From JAVBMJ01 sp031551275 (lineage in GTDB: Bacteria > Bacteroidota > Bacteroidia > Bacteroidales > Rikenellaceae): a stretch of DNA of 64,000 nucleotides. Below, piece by piece: positions 22,865-33,100 of the stretch. The first letter of the stretch is position 1. Each line of letters opens with the position of its first letter. The notes beneath the pieces were generated by a model. That model was not told the DNA's origin, did no database searches, and saw nothing but the letters and a program-made list of their open reading frames with translations. The DNA is taken from assembly GCA_031551275.1 (NCBI GenBank), contig JAVBNX010000015.1:36245-100244 (forward strand), read 5' to 3'. A program made the position numbers and the translations under genes.

Positions 22865-25800
22865 TTAGTTCGCCCACTTGACCAGGGCGAAGTCCATGCG
22901 GTGGGGCAGCTTGTCGTTCTTGGGGTAGACACGCATCGCCACGTCGAAGCTGCCGGTGCGGTCCAGCACGATGCCGGCGGCGTATTTGGCCTGGTCGCCC
23001 TCCATGCCGGCGAACTCCAATTCGCGCTTGTCGATCACTTTCACGTCGCCCGAGTCGATCTGGCTGGCGATGATCAGCTCCACGCCGATGTCCTCGGGGC
23101 TCAGGCCCGAGAGGTTGACCAGCGCCTCAGCGTTGTAGGTATGGTTCATTAGGATCGCCTCTTTGGCCATGTCGAACTCGCGGTGGGCCCGGACGATCTC
23201 CACGCCGTCCCACGCGTTGGAGACCTTGCGCTTCCAGGCGGCGATCTCGCGCGCCAGGGTGTAGTCGTGGGCGATGATGTGGCGGTTGCGATCGGCCAGC
23301 TTCTGGTAGAAGCGCTCCTCGTAGTCGTTCATCATCCGGTTGGTGGTAAAGTTGGACGCCACGTCGGCGATGCAGCTGCGCACGTACTTCAGCCACTCGG
23401 CGGGTTGGCCGCTCTGGTCGCGGTCGTAGTATTTGGGGGCGATATCCTCCTCGATGGTGCTGTAGATCACTTCGGCGTCGAGTTCGTTCTGGAAGTTGGT
23501 GTCCTCGAAGGTGCTCTCCATGGGCAGGGCCCAGCCCGCGCCCTCCTTGTAGCCCTCGACCCACCAGCCGTCCATCACGCTGAAGTGCATCGTGCCGTTC
23601 ATCACGGCCTTCTCGCCGCTCGTGCCCGAGGCCTCCAAAGGACGGGTCGGGGTGTTCAGCCAGATGTCGACGCCCTGGACCATGCGGCGGGCCAACTCCA
23701 TGTCGTAGTTCTGCAAAAAGACGATCTTGCCCACGAACTGGGGCAGGGCCGAGACCTCGACGATCTTCTTGATCAGCTCCTGGCCCGGCTTGTCGTTGGG
23801 GTGGGCTTTGCCCGCGAAGACGAACTGCACGGGTTTCTGAGGATCGTTGACGATGCGCTCCAGGCGCTCCAGGTTGGTAAAGAGCAAATTGGCGCGCTTG
23901 TAGGTCGCGAACCGGCGGGCGAAACCGATGGTCAGCACGTCGGGTTTGAACGAGTCGCGGATCTTGACCAGTTGGCGCGGCGAGTCGAACCTGACCTGCT
24001 TGGGGTCGGTAAGCCGTTTGTTGATGTGCTTGACCAGCCTTTTCTTCAACACCATGCGGGCGTCCCAAAGCTCGGCGTCGGGCACCTGGTGGATCTTCTG
24101 CCACGCGTCGATGTCGTACCGCTCGGGGTTGAAGCCCTCGGGGAAGGTGCGGGTAAAGAGCCTGCGCATCACGGCGGCCGTCCAGGTGGGGAAGTGGACC
24201 CCGTTGGTCACGTAGCCGATGTGGAGCTCGTTCTTGAAGTAGCCCGGCCACATGGGATTGAGTATCTCCTTGGAGACCTCGCCGTGGAGCCAGCTTACCC
24301 CGTTGACCTCCTGGCAGAGGTTGCAGGCCAGAAAGCTCATCGAGAAGCGCTCGTTCGGGTCATTGGGCTTGGTCTTGCCCAGGTTGATGAACTGCTCCCA
24401 GGTAAGGCCCAGCCGGTCGGGGTAGTGGGACATGTACTGGCGGATCATCGACTCGGGGAAGGCGTCGTGGCCTGCCGGGACGGGCGTGTGGGTGGTAAAG
24501 AGCGAGCTCGAACGGACCACTTCCAACGCCTCGCTGAAGGAGAGTTTGCGGTTCTCGACCAGGTTGTTGATCCTCTCTATGCCCGTGAAGGCGGCGTGGC
24601 CCTCGTTGCTGTGGTAAACGCTCTGCTTGACGCCCAGGGCCCGCAGCGCGCGGATGCCCCCGATGCCGAGCAGGATCTCCTGCTTGAGGCGGTTCTCCCA
24701 GTCGCCCCCGTAGAGGTGGTGGGTAATCGAGCGGTCCTCGTTCAGGTTCAGGTCGTGGTCGGTGTCCAATAAATAGAGGTCGGTACGGCCTACCTCGCAT
24801 TTCCACAGCCTCGCGGTTACTGTGCGGCCGGGAAGGGCGATCTGGATGCTGCACCAGTTGCCGTCCTTGTCACGGACCGGGATGATGGGCAATTTATAAA
24901 AATTCTGCGCCTCGTAGCCCGCCTCCTGGTCGCCCTGGGTGGAGAGCCTTTGGGTAAAGTAGCCGTAGCGGTACAACAGGCCCACGGCGACCATGTCGAC
25001 GTTCTTGTCGCTGGCCTCCTTGAGGTAGTCGCCAGCCAGGATGCCCAGGCCGCCCGAGTAGATCTTCAGGCTGCTGTGCAAGCCGTACTCCATGCTGAAG
25101 TAGGCGACCGACGGACCCTTGCTGCGGGTCTGCTTGGCGCCCATGTACTCCTTGAACTGGACGTAGACGGCGTCCATCTTATCCAAAAAGACCTGGTCGT
25201 TGCCCAACTCCCGCAGGCGGGCGTAGTTCAGCCGGTCGAGGAATTCGATCGGGTTGCTCTCGCAGTCGACCCACAGGTCGAGGTCGATGTACTCGAAAAG
25301 CTCGTGGGCACCCAGCGTCCAGGACCACCACAGGTTGCGCGAAAGCTCCTCAAGCGGGTGCAAACGCTCGGGAAGGCTCTTCTCGACCATCAAACGAACC
25401 CAGGCGGGCTGGTTGCTGATAAGCTGCTGCTTGACGAAGTTGATCTGCTCGTGGTGGGCGCCGCCGCCCTCGTAGGCGATGCTGTGGTTGCGCACGGCCA
25501 CGTTGTCCAGCGCGCGGGAGTAGGCCTCGAAGTAGTACTCGCCCAGGTTCTCCCACAAAGCGGTGCTGGCCACGGCTTTGGCCCCTTCGCAGCACGCTTT
25601 GTACTCCTTGGGGGCCATCTTGGCGTACTGGGCGATCAGGGCGGCGATCCGGTCGGCCACCTCGGTGTCGTTGTCGTCGTCGCGGGCGATTACCTCCACG
25701 CCTTTGTGGTTCTTGTTGTGGGTGTCGACCCACGCGCCGAAGCCGGCCAGGGTGGTGGTTACCGTCGGGATGCCGAACGCCACGCTCTCCAGCGGGGTGT

Positions 25801-27130
25801 AGCCCCACGGCTCGTAATAGGAGGCGAACACGGTGAGGTCCATGCCCACCAAAAGGTCGTAGTAGTGGAGGTTGAAGATGCCGTCCAGGCCGTCCAGGTA
25901 GCTCGGCACGAAGATCACTTTGACCTTGGCCGCGTTATCCTCCAGCTTGCTGCCGCGCATGGCCGCCACGATGGGGTCCCACTCGGGGGCGGAGAGGTAG
26001 TGGGTGGTATGCTTGTACTGGCCCGGGTCGATGCCCTGCTTGGGGTCGTCCAAATGGGCGCGCAGGTCCTTCCTGGGTCCGTTGTTGCCCGCCGGGACGG
26101 TAATGTAGGCCAACACCTCGCGGCCCTCGGGGTTGGTGTCGGCGATCTTTTTCAACGCGTCCAGAAAGAGGTCCAACCCCTTGTTCTTGAACTCGTAGCG
26201 GCCGCTCGTGCCCACGATCAGGGGCTTTTTGTCGAACTTGTAGCCCAGGCACGCCTCGGCCACACGGACCATCAGCGCGGATGAATCCTTGCGCTTGTCC
26301 TCGTACTCGTCGCCCTTCCAGACGATGAAATTCTCGAAGCCGTTGGGCGTTACCACGTCGACCTCCTTGCCCAGCAGGTATTTGCACTCCCGGGCCGTGA
26401 TGTCGCTTACCGTGGCGAAGCAGTCGAACTCCTGCCCGGCCGTCTTTTCGAGCGAGTGCTTTGCCACCACGTTGAACTGGCGGGCATACTCGTCGGCGTT
26501 GAATTTTTCCAGGTTGCCGTACAGGGGCAAGCCGTTGCCCGCCAGCGAGCGGCCCATCACGGTGGCGTGGGTGGTAAAGACCGTGGCCACGTAGGGGGAG
26601 TACTTCTTCAGGTAGAGGCCCCCGCTGGAGGTCATCCACTCGTGGAAATGGGCGGCCACACGCTCCTTTGCGGAGACCAGGTTCTCGACGTATGCCTCGA
26701 TTACCTTGGCTGCGGCCACGCCGAACAGCACGGGCTCGATGTAGTCCCACTGGCCGGAGATCGAGTCGACCTTGTAGGTCTCCCAGAGGAATTTCAACAC
26801 CTCGTCCTTCTTGCTGAACAGGGAGCTGAAATCGACCAATATGGCCATCGGGTTGCCCGCGACCTTCCAGCGGCCCACGCGGATGCGCAGCCCGTCGTTG
26901 TACAAAAGTTGCTTGAGACCCTTGAGCAGTTGGACGTCCTCCTCGAATTCGGGGTTGCCCCCCTCGCGGTGCACGTCGGGACCGATGGTAATGTAGTGAT
27001 CCCCAAATTTGCGGGTCATGGTCAATGCCTTGGTGGCGACCACGGTGTGGATGCCGCCTACCTTATTGCATACCTCCCAGCTTACCTCGAACAGATAATC
27101 CGGTTCGGCGCGGAAAATTTCGTTAGCCAT
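22865..27130 (-). CDS. Glycogen synthase (GT3-like) fused to alpha-glucan phosphorylase (GT35)
   Basis: This is a 1421-residue two-enzyme protein. Residues about 1-560 match eukaryote-type glycogen synthase (VSWEVCNKVGGIHTVVATKA, AHFHEWMTSSGGLYLKK, FTTHATVMGR, YYEPWGYTPLESVAFGIPT). From about 570 on it is an alpha-glucan phosphorylase (NLWWSW, VAYFSMEYGLH, GGLGILAGDYLKEASD, NEGHAAF), and the pyridoxal-phosphate lysine is expected at Lys1174 in EASGTSGEKAVMNG. One half would build glucan and the other would degrade it to glucose-1-phosphate. I believe similar long proteins occur in other Bacteroidales, but whether the GT3 half is active is unknown. Its promoter lies in the end of hemW. Confidence 0.9.
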   Translation of the reverse strand: MANEIFRAEPDYLFEVSWEVCNKVGGIHTVVATKALTMTRKFGDHYITIGPDVHREGGNPEFEEDVQLLKGLKQLLYNDGLRIRVGRWKVAGNPMAILVDFSSLFSKKDEVLKFLWETYKVDSISGQWDYIEPVLFGVAAAKVIEAYVENLVSAKERVAAHFHEWMTSSGGLYLKKYSPYVATVFTTHATVMGRSLAGNGLPLYGNLEKFNADEYARQFNVVAKHSLEKTAGQEFDCFATVSDITARECKYLLGKEVDVVTPNGFENFIVWKGDEYEDKRKDSSALMVRVAEACLGYKFDKKPLIVGTSGRYEFKNKGLDLFLDALKKIADTNPEGREVLAYITVPAGNNGPRKDLRAHLDDPKQGIDPGQYKHTTHYLSAPEWDPIVAAMRGSKLEDNAAKVKVIFVPSYLDGLDGIFNLHYYDLLVGMDLTVFASYYEPWGYTPLESVAFGIPTVTTTLAGFGAWVDTHNKNHKGVEVIARDDDNDTEVADRIAALIAQYAKMAPKEYKACCEGAKAVASTALWENLGEYYFEAYSRALDNVAVRNHSIAYEGGGAHHEQINFVKQQLISNQPAWVRLMVEKSLPERLHPLEELSRNLWWSWTLGAHELFEYIDLDLWVDCESNPIEFLDRLNYARLRELGNDQVFLDKMDAVYVQFKEYMGAKQTRSKGPSVAYFSMEYGLHSSLKIYSGGLGILAGDYLKEASDKNVDMVAVGLLYRYGYFTQRLSTQGDQEAGYEAQNFYKLPIIPVRDKDGNWCSIQIALPGRTVTARLWKCEVGRTDLYLLDTDHDLNLNEDRSITHHLYGGDWENRLKQEILLGIGGIRALRALGVKQSVYHSNEGHAAFTGIERINNLVENRKLSFSEALEVVRSSSLFTTHTPVPAGHDAFPESMIRQYMSHYPDRLGLTWEQFINLGKTKPNDPNERFSMSFLACNLCQEVNGVSWLHGEVSKEILNPMWPGYFKNELHIGYVTNGVHFPTWTAAVMRRLFTRTFPEGFNPERYDIDAWQKIHQVPDAELWDARMVLKKRLVKHINKRLTDPKQVRFDSPRQLVKIRDSFKPDVLTIGFARRFATYKRANLLFTNLERLERIVNDPQKPVQFVFAGKAHPNDKPGQELIKKIVEVSALPQFVGKIVFLQNYDMELARRMVQGVDIWLNTPTRPLEASGTSGEKAVMNGTMHFSVMDGWWVEGYKEGAGWALPMESTFEDTNFQNELDAEVIYSTIEEDIAPKYYDRDQSGQPAEWLKYVRSCIADVASNFTTNRMMNDYEERFYQKLADRNRHIIAHDYTLAREIAAWKRKVSNAWDGVEIVRAHREFDMAKEAILMNHTYNAEALVNLSGLSPEDIGVELIIASQIDSGDVKVIDKRELEFAGMEGDQAKYAAGIVLDRTGSFDVAMRVYPKNDKLPHRMDFALVKWAN

Positions 27131-27159
27131 TTATTTCGTTTTGTATTGGAATGAAAGGG

Positions 27160-27191
27160 CAAAAATACAACATTTACTTGTCAAGCTCAAA
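27160..27191 (-). promoter_or_regulatory. Promoter of the glycogen synthase/phosphorylase gene
   Basis: Read on the minus strand, TTTG (27188-27191) and TATTTTTG (27160-27167) are 20 bases apart, a good match to the Bacteroidota -33/-7 pair. The -7 box is 29 bases before the ATG at 27130, and the -33 box lies inside the end of hemW. Confidence 0.6.
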
Positions 27192-28274
27192 AAAATCTGC
27201 TATAAAGGTATCGGATCTTAACATTTCATGCTCCAAAATGCGCACCCGCCCCCCTTCAACGGCCAGTTTACCCTGTGCGGCAAACTCTTCGGCGCGGGAA
27301 AGGAATCGTTGCAATTTGCGTGCCCCGAAGTTTTTTCCCAGCTCTTCCAGGCTTACCCCGGCGGCGGTCCGCAGCCGGGTCATGATAAATTCGTTGTAGC
27401 GGTCGGAGTCGGTAAGCACTTCGTGCTCAGCGATCTCCCCGATAAGGTAGCGGCCCAAATCGGAGGGGTTCCACCACCGCGCCCGCCCGTCGTAGGAGTG
27501 GGCCGACGCCCCGGCTCCCAGGTAGCGCTCGCCGCTCCAGTAGGCGCTGTTGTGGCGCGAGCGGCGGCCCGGAAGGGCAAAATTGGACATTTCATAGTGC
27601 TCGTAGCCCGCCTGCCCGAGGATCTCGCACAGTTGGGCGTACTGCCTCTCGCAGGCGGCGTCACCCAGAACCTCGACCCCCGAGCGGTGGAACGGGGTGT
27701 TGGGCTCGACACTAAGCAGATAGGCCGAGATGTGCTCGGGACGCAGTTGCACGGCCGTTTCCAGGCTGCGCGCCCAGGCCCCGTCGTCCTTCATGCCGTA
27801 GATCAGGTCGATCGAGATGTTGTCGAAACCCGCTTCCCGGGCCTGTTCGAAGGCGCGCAGGGTGGCCACCGAGTCGTGGCGGCGCTGCATGAGCCTGAGC
27901 TCCCCGTCGTCGAAGGATTGCACGCCCAGGCTCAGGCGGTTGATCCCCAACTCGCGCAGGCACAGCATATAGCCGTAGTCCAGGTCATCGGGGTTGGCCT
28001 CCAGGGTAAACTCTTCGATCTGGTCCATCCCCCAGAGCCTGTATATTTTCGGGACCAGCCACTCCAATTGCCGGAGGTCGAGCAAAGAGGGCGTCCCCCC
28101 GCCGATATATACCGTCTTCAACTCCCCGGGGGCAAAAAAACCGGCCCTCTGTGTCAGCTCCTCAGCCAAACGGCCCAGGTAAGGCTCCATCGCGGCATGG
28201 GACGTGCAGGAGAAGAAATCGCAGTAGCCGCAGCGGCTTTTGCAAAACGGAATATGGAGATAGAGGCCCGGCAT
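27174..28274 (-). CDS. hemW: HemW-type radical SAM protein (heme chaperone; coproporphyrinogen oxidase homologue)
   Basis: This 366-residue protein starts with LYLHIPFCKSRCGYCDFFS, the CX3CX2C-F motif of HemW that binds the 4Fe-4S cluster. VYIGGGTPSLL, EANPDD, RLSLGVQSFDD and IDLIYGMKDD are further HemN/HemW marks. The C-terminal winged-helix-like domain is present. HemW is thought to insert heme into respiratory proteins rather than oxidise coproporphyrinogen. The ATG at 28274 gives the family's usual N-terminus; a TTG three codons upstream is less likely. A -7-like TAAATTTG sits only 7 bases before this ATG (28281-28288, minus), so the mRNA may have almost no leader. Confidence 0.93.
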   Translation of the reverse strand: MPGLYLHIPFCKSRCGYCDFFSCTSHAAMEPYLGRLAEELTQRAGFFAPGELKTVYIGGGTPSLLDLRQLEWLVPKIYRLWGMDQIEEFTLEANPDDLDYGYMLCLRELGINRLSLGVQSFDDGELRLMQRRHDSVATLRAFEQAREAGFDNISIDLIYGMKDDGAWARSLETAVQLRPEHISAYLLSVEPNTPFHRSGVEVLGDAACERQYAQLCEILGQAGYEHYEMSNFALPGRRSRHNSAYWSGERYLGAGASAHSYDGRARWWNPSDLGRYLIGEIAEHEVLTDSDRYNEFIMTRLRTAAGVSLEELGKNFGARKLQRFLSRAEEFAAQGKLAVEGGRVRILEHEMLRSDTFIADFFELDK

Positions 28275-28359
28275 CGGGTACAAATTTAAACACTTTAGGG
28301 AATTATTAAAAAAAATTAAGAAAATAGTGTTAGTTGAGTAACGATCCGAAAAAGTTTCC

Positions 28360-28367
28360 TACCTTTG
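28360..28367 (+). promoter_or_regulatory. -7 box of pckA
   Basis: TACCTTTG matches TAnnTTTG and lies 43 bases before the pckA ATG. A TTG at 28334-28336 could serve as the -33 element at a rather long spacing of 23 bases. Confidence 0.6.
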
Positions 28368-28410
28368 CACCCTGTGACCTACGAGAGGAATCAATTAAAA
28401 ACATAGAAAA

Positions 28411-30000
28411 ATGGCAACAATCGATCTGAGCAAGTACGGCATCTCCGGCGTTAAGGAGATCGTGCACAACCCCTCCTACGAGGAGCTTTTCCAGGCCGAA
28501 ATGGACCCCAAGAACGAAGGGTTCGAAAAAGGCGAGCTGACCAAAACCGGCGCGGTGGCCGTAAAGACCGGCGTTTTCACCGGCCGTTCGCCCAAAGACC
28601 GCTACATCGTTAAGGACAAAACCAGCGAGAACACGATCTGGTGGGACGGCACGATCAACAAACCCGTCGACACGGCCGTATGGAACGACTTGAAAGGCCT
28701 GGTCCAGAAGGAACTCTCCAACAAGAAGCTCTACGTGGTGGACACCTTCTGCGGCACCAATGCGGACACCCGCATGAAAGTCCGCTTCATCATGGAGGTA
28801 GCCTGGCAGGCCCACTTCGTGACCAACATGTTCATCCGCCCCTCGCACTACGAGCTGGAGAACTACGGCGAGCCCGATTTCGTGGTAATGAACGGCAGCA
28901 AATGCACCAACCCCAACTGGAAGGCGCAAAATCTCAACTCGGAGGTCTTCGTGGTGTTCAACCTGACCGAAAAGGTCCAGATCATCGGCGGTACCTGGTA
29001 CGGCGGCGAGATGAAGAAGGGCATGTTCGCCATGATGAACTACTACCTGCCCCTGAAAGGCATGGCCTCGATGCACTGCTCGGCCAACGTGGGCGAGAAG
29101 GGCGACGTAGCCGTATTCTTCGGCCTCTCGGGCACAGGCAAGACCACCCTGTCGGCCGACCCGAAGCGCTATCTGATCGGCGACGACGAGCACGGCTGGG
29201 ACAACAACGGCGTGTTCAACTACGAGGGCGGCTGCTACGCCAAGACCATCAACCTGAGTGAGGAGAACGAACCCGACATCTGGAGGGCCATCAAACGCGA
29301 CGCGCTGCTCGAGAACGTGGTGGTCAAAGCCGACGGCACCCCCGACTACGCGGACGGCTCGATCACCGAGAACACCCGCGTGAGCTACCCGATCTACCAC
29401 ATCAACAAGATCGTGCTCCCCTCCAAAGCGGGCCATGCCAAGAAGATCATCTACCTCTCTGCCGACGCGTTCGGCGTATTGCCCCCCGTCTCGATCCTCG
29501 ACGACCAACAGGCGCAATACCACTTCCTGTGCGGTTACACCTCCAAGCTGGCGGGTACCGAGCGCGGCATCACCGAGCCCGTGCCCTCGTTCTCGCCCGC
29601 GTTCGGCGAGGCGTTCCTGACCCTGCACCCCACCATGTACGCCCAGACCCTGGTCAGCAAGATGCAGGAGCACAATGCGAAAGCCTACCTGGTCAACACG
29701 GGCTGGAACGGCACCGGCAAGCGGATCTCGATCAAGGACACCCGCGCGATCATCGACGCGATCATCGACGGCTCGATCGAAAACGCTCCCAAAACCGATA
29801 TCCCCGTGCTGAACCTGACCGTTCCCACCAAACTGAACAACGTATCGGAAGGCATCCTCGACCCGAGGCAGACCTACTCCGACGTGAAGCAGTGGGAGGA
29901 GAAGGCCAAGTCGCTGGCCGCCAAGTACATCAAGAACTTCGAGCAGTACACCGACACCGAGCATGGCAAATCGCTGATCCCGGCCGGTCCCAAGCTCTAA
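28411..30000 (+). CDS. pckA: Phosphoenolpyruvate carboxykinase (ATP)
   Basis: This 529-residue enzyme interconverts oxaloacetate + ATP and PEP + CO2 + ADP. In fermenting Bacteroidota it mainly fixes CO2 on the route to succinate, and it also serves gluconeogenesis. TGRSPKDRYIV, the P-loop GLSGTGKTTLS, FEGG-like YEGGCYAKTINL and RISIKDTRAIIDAI are ATP-type signatures, and the length is standard. It is a single gene with its own promoter and a strong terminator. Codon choice is strongly biased to C-ending codons, consistent with high expression. Confidence 0.97.
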   Translation: MATIDLSKYGISGVKEIVHNPSYEELFQAEMDPKNEGFEKGELTKTGAVAVKTGVFTGRSPKDRYIVKDKTSENTIWWDGTINKPVDTAVWNDLKGLVQKELSNKKLYVVDTFCGTNADTRMKVRFIMEVAWQAHFVTNMFIRPSHYELENYGEPDFVVMNGSKCTNPNWKAQNLNSEVFVVFNLTEKVQIIGGTWYGGEMKKGMFAMMNYYLPLKGMASMHCSANVGEKGDVAVFFGLSGTGKTTLSADPKRYLIGDDEHGWDNNGVFNYEGGCYAKTINLSEENEPDIWRAIKRDALLENVVVKADGTPDYADGSITENTRVSYPIYHINKIVLPSKAGHAKKIIYLSADAFGVLPPVSILDDQQAQYHFLCGYTSKLAGTERGITEPVPSFSPAFGEAFLTLHPTMYAQTLVSKMQEHNAKAYLVNTGWNGTGKRISIKDTRAIIDAIIDGSIENAPKTDIPVLNLTVPTKLNNVSEGILDPRQTYSDVKQWEEKAKSLAAKYIKNFEQYTDTEHGKSLIPAGPKL

Positions 30001-30024
30001 AGGAACGGTTCCAGTTCAATATTT

Positions 30025-30057
30025 GCGCGGCCCCGTTTTGGGGCCGCGCTTTTTTTT
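30025..30057 (+). terminator. Strong intrinsic terminator of pckA
   Basis: GCGCGGCCCC (30025-30034) pairs perfectly with GGGGCCGCGC (30040-30049) around loop GTTTT. Eight T follow, 25 bases after the pckA stop. Confidence 0.95.
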
Positions 30058-30078
30058 AGATCGAATAACTATTTTTTA

Positions 30079-30086
30079 TACCTTTG
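30079..30086 (+). promoter_or_regulatory. -7 box of ileS
   Basis: TACCTTTG, a perfect TAnnTTTG, lies 20 bases before the ileS ATG and right after the pckA terminator. A T-rich tract upstream may act as the -33 region. Confidence 0.6.
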
Positions 30087-30105
30087 CACGTTTACGGTTT
30101 CAAGG

Positions 30106-33100
30106 ATGAAAAAATTCAAGGAGTACAAGGGATTGGACCTTTCCACTCTGGCGCGCGAGGTGTCGGCCGGGTGGGAAAAGGACGATACGTTCCATAAGAG
30201 CATCACGCTGCGGGAAGGCGCGCCCGATTACGTTTTTTACGAGGGTCCCCCCTCGGCCAACGGCACGCCGGGCATCCACCACGTGATGGCCCGCACGATC
30301 AAGGATATTTTCTGCCGCTACAAGACCCAGCAGGGTTTCCGCGTCCACCGCAAGGCCGGATGGGACACCCACGGTTTGCCCGTCGAGCTGGGCGTGGAGA
30401 AGAAACTGGGCATTACCAAAGAGGACATCGGGGTGAATATCTCGGTCGAGGAGTACAACCAGGCGTGCCGCAAGGCGGTCATGGAATTTACCGACCAATG
30501 GGAGGAGCTGACCCGCAGGATGGGGTACTGGATCAACATGGACGATCCCTACATCACCTACGAAAACAAATACATCGAGACGCTGTGGTGGCTTTTGAAG
30601 CAGCTCTTCGACAAGGGCATGCTCTACAAGGGCTACACCATCCAGCCCTACTCGCCCGCGGCGGGCACGGGGCTCAGCAACCACGAGCTCAACCAGCCCG
30701 GGTGTTACCGCGACGTGAAGGACACCACCATCACGGCGCAATTCCCGGTCATCCGCAACGAAAAGAGCGAAAAGCTGTTCAACGGCATTGAGGGCGACCT
30801 CTACATCCTGGCCTGGACTACCACGCCGTGGACCCTGCCGTCGAACACGGCGCTGGCCGTGGGGCCCGGGATCGAGTACGTCAAGGTGGCGTGCGAGAAC
30901 CCCTATTCCCACATCCGCCAGACGGTTATACTGGCCAAAGAGTTGATGGGGTCTTACTTCGGCAAGAAGCAGGAGGGAACTTTCGAGGTGCTGGAAACGC
31001 TGAAGGGCGCTGATCTGGTCGGGGTGGAGTATGAGCAGTTGATCCCCTGGGTACGGCCCAACGGGGACGCCTTCCGGGTAATCCCGGGCGATTACGTCAC
31101 CACGGAGGACGGTACGGGCATCGTGCACATCGCGCCCACCTTCGGGGCGGACGACGACCGGGCGGCCAAGCAGTCGGGCATCGCGCCCCTGCACCTGATC
31201 GATCTGGCGGGCAAGGCCCAGCCCATGGTCGACAAAAAAGGGCGCTTTTTCCCCACCGAGGAGCTGGACCCCTTCTTTATCAAGGAGCACGTCGACACGG
31301 CGCTCTACCGCGAATGGGCGGGGCGCTACGTGAAAAACGCGTACGACCCCGAGGAGCGCCCCGACGAGGAGAATCTGGACGTCGATTTGGCCGTGATGCT
31401 CAAGATGCAGAACAGGGCCTTCAAGATCGAAAAGCACGTCCACTCCTACCCCCACTGCTGGCGGACGGACAAACCCGTGCTGTACTACCCGTTGGACTCG
31501 TGGTTTATCCGCACCACGGCCCTTAGGGAGCGCATGGCCGAATTGAACGATACGATCAACTGGAAGCCTGCGTCGACCGGCTCGGGACGCTTCGGCAAGT
31601 GGCTGGAGGGGCTGGTGGACTGGAACCTGTCGCGCTCGCGCTTCTGGGGCACCCCGCTGCCCGTGTGGGCCACCGAGGACCGGAGCGAATTGAAGTGCAT
31701 CGGCTCGGTGGGCGAGCTGAAGGTCGAGATCGGCAAGGCGGTCGCCGCCGGGCTGATGGACGCCAACCCGTTGGAAAAATTCGTCGAGGGCGACTTCACC
31801 AAGGCCAACTACGATATTTTCGACCTGCACCGCCCCTACGTGGACAGCATCGTGCTGGTCTCCTCCAAGGGAGAGGCGATGTACCGGGAGCCCGACCTGA
31901 TCGACGTGTGGTTCGATTCGGGCGCCATGCCCTACGCGCAGGCCCACTACCCGTTCGAGATCTCGGGCAGGGAGTTCGAAAAGGTCTTCCCCGCCGATTT
32001 CGTCGCCGAGGGCGTGGACCAGACGCGCGGGTGGTTCTTCACGTTGCACGCCATCGCCACGATGCAGTCCGACTCGGTGGCCTTCAAGAACATCATATCC
32101 AACGGTTTGGTGCTGGACAAGAACGGCAACAAGATGTCCAAGCGGCTGGGCAACGCGGTCGACCCCTTCGAGGCGCTCGACAAGTACGGCCCCGACGCGG
32201 TAAGGTGGTACATGATCTCCAACTCCCAGCCGTGGGACAACCTCAAATTCGACGCGGACGGCGTGGACGAGGTGCGCAGGAAATTCTTCGGCACGCTGTA
32301 CAACACATACAGCTTTATGGCCCTCTACGCCAACGTGGACGGCTTTACCGGGCAGGAGCCCCAGATCCCCATCCGGGAGCGACCCAAGATCGACCGCTGG
32401 ATCCTCTCTCTGCTTGAGAGCCTGACCTTCGAGGTCACGCTGGCCCTGGAGATCTACGACCCCACCCCGGCCGCGCGCGCTATCTCGGCCTTCGTGGGCG
32501 AGAACCTCTCCAACTGGTACGTGAGGCTCAACCGCAAGCGCTTCTGGGGCGGCGGCATGGACCAGGACAAACTGGCCGCCTACCAGACCTTGTACACCTG
32601 CCTGGAGCGGGTGTCGCAGCTCATGGCTCCCTTCGCGCCGTTCATCTCCGAGCGCATCTTCTCCGACCTGAACGCCATGTCATCGCGCCAGTCCGGCTCG
32701 GTGCACATCGCCCCCTTCCCCATGGCCAACCGCGAACTGGTGGACAACCACCTGGAGCAGACCATGGACGTGGCCCAGCGGATCACCTCGATGGTGCTCG
32801 CCCTGCGGCGCAAAGTCAACATCAAGGTGCGCCAGCCGCTGACCCGCATCCTGGTCCCGATCCTCGACCCTGCACTGGCCTCCGAGATCGAGGACGTCAG
32901 GGAGTTGATCATGAGCGAAGTGAACGTCAAAGGGATCGAGCTGGTCGGCCCCGAAGCGGGCGCGATTACCAAACGCATCAAGCCCAACTTCAAGACCCTG
33001 GGGCCCCGCTACGGCAAGCAGATGAAGCAGATATCGGCTTTGGTGGCCGGATTCTCGCAGTCCGACATCGCCAAAGTCGAATCGGGCGAAATGACCACCC

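Noticed and set aside
28330..29964. Long open frame antisense to pckA
   Set aside because: Same mirror effect; it would need transcription against a highly expressed gene, and its product shows no family motif.
30100..32049. Long open frame antisense to the first half of ileS
   Set aside because: Arg/His/Val/Asp-rich shadow product with no start context or promoter.
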